The position numbers and the translations under genes are program-made. 64,000 bases of DNA from Neoarius graeffei (taxonomy: Eukaryota > Chordata > Actinopteri > Siluriformes > Ariidae): NCBI RefSeq assembly GCF_027579695.1, contig NC_083592.1:30647961-30711960 (forward strand), read 5' to 3'. Of the stretch, positions 1-8,737 are shown in pieces. The first letter of the stretch is position 1; the number at the start of each line of letters is the position of its first letter. The notes beneath the pieces were generated by a model. The model was given only the letters and a program-made list of their open reading frames with translations, had not been told where the DNA came from and did no database searches.

Positions 1-458
1 ATAAAGTTAATGTTTTGGAATGGCCAAGTCAAAGTCCTGACCTTAATCCAATGGAAATGTTGTGGAAGGACCTGAAGCGAGCAGTTCATGTGAGGAAACC
101 CACCAACATCCCAGAGTTGAAGCTGTTCTGTACGGAGGAATGGGCTAAAATTCCTCCAAGCCGGTGTGCAGGACTGATCAACAGTTACCGCAAACGTTTA
201 GTTGCAGTTATTACTGCACAAGGGGGTCACACCAGATACTGAAACAAAGGTTCACATACTTTTGCCACTCACAGATATGTAATATTGGATCATTTTCCTC
301 AATAAATAAATGACCAAGTATAATATTTTTGTCTCATTTGTTTAACTGGGTTCTCTTTATCTACTTTTAGGATTTGTGTGAAAATCTGATGATGTTTTAG
401 GTCATATTTATGCAGAAATATAGAAAATTCTAAAGGGTTCACAAACTTTCAAGCACCA

Positions 459-462
<4 letters not shown>
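1..462 (+). mobile_element. Tc1-like transposon, 3' end only
   Basis: The window opens inside a Tc1-like transposase. Positions 15-242 encode about 75 C-terminal residues beginning with the [12 protein letters not shown] block, which holds the third acidic catalytic residue of the DDE triad, and ending at a natural stop. A terminal inverted repeat region follows and finishes at about 462 with CAAGCACCACTGT. The same 3' end recurs at about 36.1, 36.7, 39.9 and 43.7 kb. The HTH and the first two catalytic residues lie outside the window or are lost, so only a fragment is visible. Confidence 0.9.

Positions 463-504
<42 letters not shown>
463..504. repeat. (GT)n(AT)n microsatellite
   Basis: A dinucleotide tract, GT then AT, lies exactly between two Tc1-like elements. 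It replaces the outermost ~40 bp of the left inverted repeat of the element that follows. Confidence 0.95.
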
Positions 505-506
<2 letters not shown>

Positions 507-2097
507 CTTTTTCACATTTTTCCACCTTACAACCACGAACTTAAAAGTTTTTTTTTTATTGAGATTTTATGTGATAGACCAACACAGAGTAGCACATAAT
601 TGTGAAGTGAAACAAAAATGATAAATGGTCTTCAAAATTTTAAACAAATAAAAATCTGAAAAATGTGGTGTGCATTAGTATTCAGCCCCCCTGCGTCAAT
701 ACTTTGTAGAGCCACCTTTTGCTGCAATTACAGCTGCAAGTCTTTTGTGGTATGTCTCTACCAGCTTTGCACATCTAGACCCTGAAATTTTTGCCCATTC
801 TTCTTTGCAAAATAGCTCAAGCTCAGCCAGATTGGATGGAGAGCGTCTGTGAACAGCAATTTTCAAGTCTTGCCACAGATGCTCAATGGGATTTAGGTCT
901 GGACTTTGACTGGGCTATTCTAACACGTGAATATTATTTGATCTAAACCATTCCATTGTAGCTCTGGCTGTATGTTTAGGGTCATTGTCTTGCTGGAAGG
1001 TGAATCTCCTTCCCAGTCTCAAGTCTTTTGCAGCCACCAACAGGTTTTCTTCCAGGATTGCCCTGTATTTAGCTCCATCCATCTTCCCATCAACTCTGAC
1101 CAGCTTCCCTGTCCCTGCTGAAGAAAAGCATCCCCATAGCATGATGCTGCCACCACCATGTTTCACAGTGGAGATGGTGTGTGCAGGGTGATGAGCAGTG
1201 TTAGTTTTCCGCCACACATAGCGCTTTGCATTTAGGCCAAAAAGTTCAACTTTGCTCTCATCTGACCAAAGCACCTTCTTCCACATGTTTGCTGTGTCCC
1301 CAACATGGCTTCTGGCAAACTGCAAACGGGACTTCTTATGCCTGTCTTTCAACAATGGCTTTCTTCTTGCCACTCTTCCAAAAAGGCCAGATTTGTGGAG
1401 TGTACGACTTGTAGTTGTCCTGTGCACAGATTCTCCCACCTGAGCTGTGGATTTCTGCAGCTCCTCCAGAGTGATCATGGGCCTCTTGGCTGCTTCTCTG
1501 ACCAGTGCTCTCCTTGCTCGCTCTGTCAGTTTAGGTGGACGGCCATGTCTTGGTAGGTTTGCAGTTGTGCCATACTTTTTCCATTTTTGAATGATGGATT
1601 GAACAGTGCTTCTTGAGATGTTCAGAGCTTGGGGTATTTTTTTATAACCTAACCCTGCTTTAAACTTCTCCAGAACTTTATCCCTGACCTGTCTGGTGAG
1701 TTCTTTGGTCTTCATGATGCTGTTTGTTCTTCAGTGTTCTCTAACAAACCACTGAGGCCTTCACAGAACAAATGTATTTGTGCTGAGAATAAATTACACA
1801 CAGTAGGACTCTATTAACTAATTAGATGACTTCTGAAGGCAATTGATTGCACTGGATTGTATTTAGATGCATCAGAGTACAGGGGGCTGAATACTAATGC
1901 ACACCACATTTTTTTCAGATTTTTATTTGTTTAAAATTTTGAAGACCATTTATCATTTTCGTTTCACTTCACAATTATGTGCTACTCTGTGTTGGTCTAT
2001 CACATAAAATCTCAATAAAAAAACTTAAGTTCGTGGTTATAAGGTGGAAAAATGTGAAAAAGTTCAAGGGGTATGAATACCTTTTCAAGGCACTGTA
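505..2097 (-). mobile_element. Near-complete Tc1-like transposon, minus orientation
   Basis: Inverted repeats of ~185-215 bp bracket the element. The left runs 505-690 and the right 1882-2097, ending AAGGCACTGTA. The left copy lacks the outermost ~40 bp present on the right; the AT microsatellite stands there instead. The transposase gene lies on the minus strand between the repeats. The right end abuts the pseudogene that begins near 2110, so the element may have landed in one of that gene's introns. Confidence 0.9.
696..1715 (-). pseudogene. Tc1 transposase with one nonsense codon
   Basis: The start at 1715 (MKTKELTRQVRDK) gives a 339-residue frame of normal Tc1 length. It has an N-terminal paired-type HTH (residues ~1-110, with NISRSTVQSII and the GRPPKL linker), a first catalytic Asp in WSDESK, a second in QQDNDPKH, and [11 protein letters not shown] with the catalytic Glu. 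A TAG at 915-917 separates the second Asp from the Glu block. Tc1 relatives have Trp there, so this looks like a single TGG to TAG change. The rest of the frame stays open to a natural stop at 696, so the copy is recent but dead unless read through. Confidence 0.9.
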
Positions 2098-2353
2098 TGT
2101 ATTTTCCAGGTACCAGTGCAAGTGGTATGCATTTTCAGGCATACCTTCTGGAAGGTCTTAAGTGCTGGAATGAAGATGGGGTGATGCTGCTGTCCGTGCA
2201 GATTGTTCCTCAAGTCCCACCATCCCGCAATCTTACTGTACAGTGGACTTTTAAAGCATGCCACTAACAAGCTGAGCTGTGCTGAACTGGGAAGAGCAGT
2301 CCATCCGTCATACCGAGAGCCACACAAATATACAGGTAATGCTTCCTAACACC

Positions 2354-2397
2354 CACATCCATCCATCCATCCATCCATCCATCCATCCATCCATCTA
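2354..2397. repeat. (ATCC)n microsatellite
   Basis: About ten tandem ATCC units lie in the first intron of the decayed gene, just after the donor at 2336. Confidence 0.95.
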
Positions 2398-3266
2398 TCT
2401 GTGTGTTTGAGTGAGTGTACATATCATGATTTATCATTATTAGTTATAGATAAGAAAGGATGTTGTTTCATATTATTTTCATTGAATGTATTTTTTTGTT
2501 TATACAGGTGAACTTATAGGTGTTGAGTACCTGTATAGCCAGACTGGGGAGGTGCTGCAGGACTTCACTTTAGATCCTGACAGTGAAGAATCTGCCCACC
2601 TGGATGCCTGCCGAGAGGAAGAGGACAATGAAGGCTATGAGGAGAGCAGCCCAGAGGAGGACCCTACCCTGTCCTCAATCCTTGTGGTGCCACGAGCACA
2701 TGCTAGTCTCCATCTAAAGGTGCCGGTTGACAATCCCTCTGATGAGTGTAAGAAAGATTTTAATTAGTATACACCTAATCAGCCACAAGATTTTCTGTTT
2801 TTAATATGTCAGTATTTTGGATATTTTCCTTGCCATGTGTGAAAAGATAGATTATACTGACCAGCAGAATGTAATTTCATATGTCATAGTGAATGTTAAT
2901 GAAGATTTTTATTTCCATTTTCATGTGTATTATTGTAATTTAATTTGTTATTGTTATTAACATCATCATGATTTGTAATATTGTTATTAATTCTACTATT
3001 ATTACTTTCAGTTTTGGAATATATGAGACAGTCGAAGGTCAAGCGCCAGCTTTTTCAAGGTGACAGTTCAGCAAGTGTGGGAGCACCTCCACCGCTTTTG
3101 CCATCAAAGACGAGTGTGGCACCGCCTGACGGTCTGGCGTCACAATCTGCTGGCAGTCCAGTATCTTCCCCATCAGAAGCTGAGGTAATTTATGTGTCAC
3201 AAATCTTTTGTGTGTGGAACATACATACCGACACTTGAAGAAATAAATATTTTGACGTTGTGCCAT

Positions 3267-3298
3267 GGGCGGCACGGTGGTGTAGTGGTTAGCGCTGG
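3267..3298 (+). repeat. V-SINE head fragment
   Basis: About 32 bp match the tRNA-like 5' end of the V-SINE found in full elsewhere here (box A region GTAGTGGTTAGCGCTG). The copy stops there, with no central core and no tail. It lies in an intron of the decayed gene. Confidence 0.8.
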
Positions 3299-4217
3299 TT
3301 GAACATTACTTTTTAAAATGATTTTCTGAAGCAATATTTTCTTATGTTAAATCTTATAATTCACAGCACACATAACTGATGGTGGAATTTTACACTAACA
3401 TTTCAGTAATATGGTTACATTTGTAATTATGCATATACTTAGTATTTTGCCATTCTTTCCCTTTCAACGCAGATGTTTCTTGGGGCAGAATGCTGGACCA
3501 GCACAGTGGCCTGACTGCAATAGGTATGTCGAGTGTCTCATCTCAAAGCTGTGCGAGGACTGCCCATCGTCTGTGCGCAAGAACGGGGCCACCATTCAGC
3601 GCTGAACTCTCATCAGCCGTGCCTACAGAAATATCAGGCAGAAAGTCCTCAACAATGCCAGGGTTATGCAGGGCACCACCATACAGCTGGTTGAAATAAA
3701 CCGCACCACCCTCACCCAATAGTAAATATTTAGAATTATCACTCCTTAAACAAACACGCTCTTGAGCACATCTATTTCAATTCTTTACAATTACATAGCT
3801 TTAGTTGCTGATAAAGCACTCTCACTGATCAAAATGATCTGCATGTTGCTTATTGTTTATATAATCGATTTCAGGCACAACAAAAAGGCTAAGAGGCAAG
3901 AGAAACAGATCCTGGAGCAAGGCATCACACTGGCGCCGCCTGCACCCTGCACGTCTTTTCCTCTCCCTCCTCCTGTGCAGAAACTGACCGCCATGCTTGT
4001 CCCTCCACAGCAGCGTCTATTCGTGTTCTCCCTTCCAATCAACACTAGTGGCCAAGCCAGCCTCCTGTCACCCTTCTTCTCCTGTCTGGAGAACTTGCAC
4101 AGCCTTCGCCCATCAGCCCTCGGTCGACTAAGTGGTACCAGGAGAAGAAACACGCGAGAGAAGAAGCAGGCCACGTCTGTAAGAAATACATCAGATTCTG
4201 ATGATCAGAACCAATGA

Positions 4218-4583
4218 GATGTCGTCGTGCCGGCAGTGTGGCAAAGAAAGAACAAGGGAGACGAACAAGGGAGACGCACAAGCAGTACTACGGAAATTGG
4301 TTTTGCTAGGAAACATCCAACGTTTTGTATGAAGAATGACGAAATCAATTTGCTGATAAGAAATATGGAAAGAAGAAATGAGCATTGTAGCTCATTCCAG
4401 GAGGAAGTGGCAAAAAACATTTAAAAACAATAACAAAAAAAAACATTAGAATCATGAAAAACAAACAAAAAAAAACATAATGTGGCCTAATTTTATCAAA
4501 ATGTGAGATCTTTTACTTTTTGTTAAGTTAGAAGGTCCCAAGCACGCAAAAGCAGAGGGGAATGTTACAGTGTAATTAGAATT
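4218..4583. other. No gene seen
   Basis: AT-rich sequence with A-runs after the pseudogene stop, including a purine-rich stretch around 4246-4280. I see no coding signal or named repeat. Confidence 0.5.
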
Positions 4584-4597
4584 AAACAGCTAAGAGT

Positions 4598-4840
4598 CTC
4601 GTCTCGTCTTCATCCGCTTATCCGGGGCCAGGTCACAGAGGCAAGAGTCTCAGCATGGAAGCCCAAACTTCCCTTTCCCCAGACACCTCAGCCAGCTCCT
4701 CGGGAAGAACACAGAGGTGTTCCCAGGCCAGCCGAGAGACATAGTCCCTCCAGCGTGTCCTGGATCTTCCCCGGGGCCTCCTCCTGGGGGGACATGCCTG
4801 GAACACCTCCCCAGAGAGGCGTCCAGGAGGCATCCAAAAG
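4598..4840 (-). mobile_element. 5'-truncated LINE insertion with 14-bp TSD
   Basis: The minus strand encodes the C-terminus of a non-LTR retrotransposon ORF2, with motifs PPGRLSGEVFQACP, RTRWRDYVSRLAWE and REVWASMLRLLP. The element's 3' end is a CTCGT-type repeat at 4598. The insertion is bounded by a perfect direct repeat AAACAGCTAAGAGT (4584-4597 and 4841-4854), which is the target-site duplication. The clade is uncertain; this tail is common in fish. The RT domain is missing through ordinary 5' truncation. Confidence 0.85.
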
Positions 4841-5038
4841 AAACAGCTAAGAGTATTTTTGAAAATGAAACCACATTGCAAAGTTCCTTACTAAGGAGAT
4901 AGAAGACCATCATGAAACAATTGATTTCCACTTTATCTAGGTTGATAATATCAAAATTGTATCTCAATATGTTCCTAATAAAGTACTTTCTCTGTTTAGA
5001 CTATATACATGTTCACCGATTTATGAATACATACTTCT

Positions 5039-5041
<3 letters not shown>

Positions 5042-5108
<67 letters not shown>
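5042..5108. repeat. (CA)n(TA)n microsatellite
   Basis: Dinucleotide tract immediately left of a Tc1 inverted repeat. Just after it, 5111-5157 is an extra, partial copy of the following Tc1 end, which suggests slippage or re-insertion at this end. Confidence 0.95.
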
Positions 5109-5112
<4 letters not shown>

Positions 5113-5716
5113 CCCGATTCCAAAAAAGCTGGGACAAAGTACAAATTATAAATAAAATATATAAACCCGATTCCAAAAAAGTTGTGACAAAGTACAAATT
5201 GTAAATAAAAACGGAATGCAATCATTTACAAATCTCAAAAACTGATATTGTATTCACAATAGAACATAGACAACATATCAAATGTCGAAAGTGAGACATT
5301 TTGAAATTTCATGCCAAATATTGGCTCATTTGAAATTTCATCACAGCAATACATCTCAAAAAAGTTGGGACAGGGCAATAAGAGGCTGGAAAAGTTAAAG
5401 GTACAAAAAAGGAACAGCTGGAGGACCAAATTGCAGCTCATTAGGTCAATTGACAATAGGTCATTAACATAACTGGGTATAAAAAGAGCATCTTGGAGTG
5501 GCAGCGGCTCTCAGAAGTAAAGATGGGAAGAGGATCACCAATCCCCCTAATTCTGCGCCGACAAATAGTGGAGCAATATCAGAAAGGAGTTCGACAGTGT
5601 AAAATTGCAAAGAGTTTGAACATATCATCATCTACAGTGCATAATATCATCAAAAGATTCAGAGAATCTGGAAGAATCTCTGTGCGTAAGGGTCAAGGCC
5701 AGAAAACCATACTGGG

Positions 5717-6286
5717 TTAGTCTGGCTAACGCGACTTCAAAGCTCTGCGAGCATTTGGTCTGGCAAAGATATTAAGCCCAACCGTTTCCCAAAGTGCGTG
5801 GTTGACCCACCTCCCTGAAATGCCTCAGTTTGCTACTGGTCGAAGCCAGAAAAGGCTGTGACGAAACTTAAACCAATCACATCACTCTTTCCTCTGACGT
5901 ATGTGACGTGACGGGGCTAACTGGTAGATTAAACTCTTACCGAAGCCGGTCAGGAGCAAGGTGAAAACGTCCTTCCTTTCAATAAATACCTCCAGGGCTG
6001 CTCTTTGCTCCGTTTTCAATGAGAACCTGCTCCATGTTCGTAATGTTTCTAGTGAATGAAGCGCTTCCGGCATAGATTCTGTAAACAATCTATGGCTTCC
6101 GGTCGCAGTTCTACTACGTCACTGCCTTGAACACGCCTCTACCCAGGGCCGTTGGAGATGCTCAAAGTTGATTGGCTCCCGATTTTTCGGGAGCTTGGAA
6201 GAGCTGTAGATAGCTTGCCTGGCCAGACTAAGCTCACAACAGGCCCTCGTGTTGCGTCACTCTTAGGATGGGCGGGCCCAGGCTAA
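5717..6286. mobile_element. Non-autonomous TIR element carrying a helicase fragment
   Basis: This 570-bp block interrupts the Tc1 transposase gene. It begins TTAGTCTGG and ends with the complement of TTAGCCTGG. It is flanked by TACTGGG (or ATACTGGG) on both sides, a 7-8 bp TSD that fits a hAT-like insertion. The Tc1 reading continues directly after removal of the block and one repeat. Internally it carries a short minus-strand RecQ-like coding fragment, so it looks like a MITE-like element with captured or residual coding sequence. Confidence 0.7.
5882..6088 (-). pseudogene. RecQ-like helicase fragment
   Basis: The minus strand reads FSLKTEQRAALEVFIERKDVF, then LLLTGFGKSLIYQLAP. This is the Q-motif-like stretch plus Walker A (TGFGKS) of RecQ-family ATP-dependent helicases. 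Only ~60 residues remain; the DEAH box and later motifs are absent. The frame leaves the RecQ pattern after QLAP and soon stops. It could be a gene fragment captured by the transposon or the remnant of a helicase the parent element encoded. I favour the latter because I recall similar helicase fragments repeated in other fish. Confidence 0.6.
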
Positions 6287-7339
6287 TACTGGGTGCCCGT
6301 GATCTTCGGGCCCTTAGACGGCACTGCATCACATACAGGCATGCTTCTGTATGGAAATCACAAAATGGGCTCACGAATATTTCCAGAGAACATCATCTGT
6401 GAACACAATTCACTGTGCCGTCCGCCATTGCCAGCTAAAACTCTATAGTTCAAAGAAGAAGCTGTATCTAAACATAATCCAGAAGCACAGACGTCTTCTC
6501 TGGGCCAAGGCTCATTTAAAATGGACTGTGGCAAAGTGGAAAACTGTTCTGTAGTCAGACGAATCAAAATTTGAAGTTCTTTATGGAAAGTTGTTATCAG
6601 CACTCAGTTCAGAAGCCTGCATCTCTGATGGTATGGGGTTGCATTAGTGCATGTGGCATGGGAAGACACCATCAATGCTGAAAGGTATATCCAGGTTCTA
6701 GAGCAACATATGCTCCCATCCAGACAACGTCTCTTTCAGGGAAGACCTTGCATTTTCCAACATGACAATGCCAAACCACATACTGCATCAATTACAGCAT
6801 CATGGCTGCGTAGAAGAAGGGTCCGGGTACTGAACTGGCCAGCCTGCAGTCCAGATCTTTCACCCATAGAAAACATTTGGCGCATCATAAAACGGAAGAT
6901 ACGACAAAAAAAAGACCTAAGACAGTTGAGCAACTAGAATCCTACATTAGACAAGAATGGGTTAACATTCCCATCCCTAAACTTGAGCAACTTGTCTCCT
7001 CAGTCCCCAGACGTTTACAGACTGTTGTAAAGAGAAAAGGGGATGTCTCACAGTGGGAAACATGGCCTTGTCCCAACTTTTTTGTGATGTGTTGTCATGA
7101 AATTTAAAATCACCTAATTTTTCTCTTTAAATGATACATTTTCTCAGTTTAAACATTTGATATGTCATCTATGTTCTATTCTGAATAAAATATGGAATTT
7201 TGAAACTTCCACATCATTGCATTCCGTTTTTATTTACAATTTGTACTTTGTCCCAACTTTTTTGAATCGGAGTTGTATATATAGTGTGTGTCTAAGTATG
7301 AATACACACACTCACTCACACACATATATACATATATGT

Positions 7340-8190
7340 TATTTACCAGCTGGGAGGTCCGTATCGTGAAATACCGTGACCGAGGTCTTGAAAGTACTGA
7401 GCCCCTCTGGGCCGAGGTCAGTATTCAAGGCCGAGGTCACGGTATTTCACCATACGGACCGACCTTAAGCTGGTAAATAATATATTTAAATTTTTCTTTA
7501 CCAAATTCTAACAGAAAACGAGAGCGCCCGAAAGGGAAAACCAAGGCGAGCCGCCATTTTGAATCCTCATTCACAGCTATAATGCAAATTGCTTCCTCCT
7601 CGATATACAAGTGCACTTCCATGGCAGGAAAACAACTACATTTTGCCTCCTATGTAGTTCCCTATTTATACAAATAGGAGTCATTCAGGATTCAGCCATG
7701 TTTTTGCTCGGTGTTAGCAAATTACAGGTTTTTAGTTTTCTCCTGAAATGTTTTCTATTTCTTCTTCCTCAGGGTAGTAAAACTCGCTTTCGCTGTGAAC
7801 AGTCGTTATCGCTATCCATGCTGTAAAATTAATGCTATTCTCCTGAGAAATGCTGGCAAAAATGTAAGATTTTTGATAATCTTATAAATAAATCTTATAA
7901 AAAAAAAGATAAACGTTGACAAAAAAATGCTACTATGTTTGTTGTTGTGAACGAGCGAGTCGCCAGAGAGCCATAACCAGGGTCCGTATCGTAGGATACG
8001 GAGCCGCTCGCCAGCCAATCAGAGTGCAGGATTTGATGGAAACCAGACCGCGAAAAAAAACAATTATTTACCAGCTTAAGGTCGGTTCGTATGGTGAAAT
8101 AGCATGAGCTCAGCCCAGAGGGCCTCGGTCAGTACTTTCAAGACCTCGGTCACGGTATTTCACGATACGGCCCTCCCAGCTGGTAAATAA
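7340..8190. mobile_element. Composite element with 130-bp palindromic end blocks
   Basis: A ~140-bp block (7340-7483) and its inverted partner (8064-8190) flank ~580 bp of internal sequence. Each block begins TTATTTACCAGCT and ends with the complement, so each is itself an imperfect palindrome resembling a small TIR element. GTATCGTGAAATACCGTGAC is shared by both. The internal part shows no convincing protein. A single-block relative lies at 10537-10984. No TSD is visible because both flanks are microsatellite (AT left, CA right). Confidence 0.7.
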
Positions 8191-8308
8191 CACACACACA
8201 CACATCACGCATGAATCCCTCGCACGTGTGCGATCACGAGCACAAATGACTGATGACATCACCACAAAGAGAACCAATCAGAACACCAGCAGCTGCTCAA
8301 CCGTCCAT

Positions 8309-8326
8309 ACTCCCAGCATGCACCTC
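8309..8326 (+). promoter_or_regulatory. SPH/Staf (ZNF143) distal element of the U6 gene
   Basis: ACTCCCAGCATGCACCTC lies about 215-232 bp upstream of the U6 start and fits the SPH motif (CCCAGCATGC core) bound by Staf/ZNF143 in vertebrate snRNA enhancers. Its spacing is right for a distal sequence element. Confidence 0.65.
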
Positions 8327-8473
8327 TGTAGGCTGAGAAAAAGTGTAGAATTTTGAAGTGTTTACTGGTTAATTTGGGGGATTGTTATATCTGTAAAGTC
8401 CATAAAGTGTGTGTGTGTATGTGGATTCAGATCAGTTCTGTGACTCTCCTGAACGAATTTGGGGGTTTTCGCA

Positions 8474-8517
8474 CTCACCCTAGACAGGAAACGTTGTAAT
8501 CAAGTGGGGTCTTTATA
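8474..8517 (+). promoter_or_regulatory. PSE and TATA box of the U6 gene
   Basis: CTCACCCTAGACAGGAAAC (8474-8492) resembles the vertebrate snRNA PSE and sits at -67 to -49. TTTATA (8512-8517) sits at -29 to -24. This spacing is the type-3 pol III layout that recruits SNAPc and TBP. Confidence 0.75.
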
Positions 8518-8540
8518 GTGGCTGTTCAACTAGTGTATTT

Positions 8541-8647
8541 GTGCTTGCTACGGCAGCACATATACAAAAATTGGATCGATACAGAGAAGATTAGCATGGC
8601 CCCTGGCGCAAGGATGACACGCATAATCGTGAAGCGTTTCAATTTTT
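8541..8647 (+). ncRNA. rnu6: U6 spliceosomal snRNA (divergent copy)
   Basis: The sequence begins GTGCTTGCTACGGCAGCACA and aligns with U6 over its full ~107 nt. The ACAGAGA box that pairs with the 5' splice site (8581-8587) and the AGC of the catalytic triad are intact, as is GGATGACACGC. From memory of vertebrate U6 it differs at about six positions (5' stem-loop, central region, 3' end) and has one extra G in the internal stem-loop (CCTGGCGC). A correctly spaced SPH, PSE and TATA precede it, so it is not a promoterless retropseudogene. It may be a variant expressed copy or a real gene beginning to decay. Confidence 0.85.
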
Positions 8648-8651
8648 TTTT
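8643..8651 (+). terminator. Pol III T-tract terminator
   Basis: A run of nine T residues directly follows the U6 body, the normal pol III stop signal. Confidence 0.85.
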
Positions 8652-8737
8652 CTATTTTCCAGCGGAGCACCATACCTAAGAAAAAATGGTAAACCCATCG
8701 AATCGATTTTTTGTGGTTTGTCCGTGTACGTGTACCA

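Larger units (their letters stand above)
2110..4217 (+). pseudogene. 3' exons of a multi-copy fish gene of unknown function (decayed)
   Basis: Five exon-like blocks with plausible splice sites: ~2110-2335, 2508-2747, 3012-3184, 3473-3721 and 3875-4217. The peptides include YLLEGLKCWNEDG, YREPHKYTGELIGVEYLYS, VKRQLFQGD, CFLGQNAGPAQWPDCNRYVE and NKKAKRQEKQILEQG, followed by a Pro/Ser-rich and then basic tail. This looks to me like the C-terminal half of large, repeated, uncharacterised teleost proteins (the type I associate with DUF6729). Phases agree across the first two introns, but the 3184/3473 junction does not agree. One frame change falls in the first block and two Trp positions read as stops (near 3603 and at the 3721/3875 junction). 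The N-terminal exons are absent, probably displaced by the Tc1 upstream. No function can be assigned. Confidence 0.55.
5166..7276 (+). mobile_element. Tc1-like transposon with a nested insertion
   Basis: Inverted repeats begin CCCGATTCCAAAAAAG at 5166 and end in the matching complement near 7276. The transposase starts at 5523 (MGRGSPIPLILRRQ), with an HTH block (KIAKSLNISSSTVHNII). It continues after the insert at ~6294 and shows the SDESKF, QHDNAKPHT and SPDLSPIENIW catalytic blocks up to ~7060. Apart from the 0.57 kb insert at 5717-6286, at least three frame changes or stops break it. The same family is the host of the Harbinger element at the right end of the window. Confidence 0.9.

Noticed and set aside
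8541-8647. U6 copy as a retropseudogene
   Set aside because: Retropseudogenes lack the external promoter; here SPH, PSE and TATA are at the proper distances.
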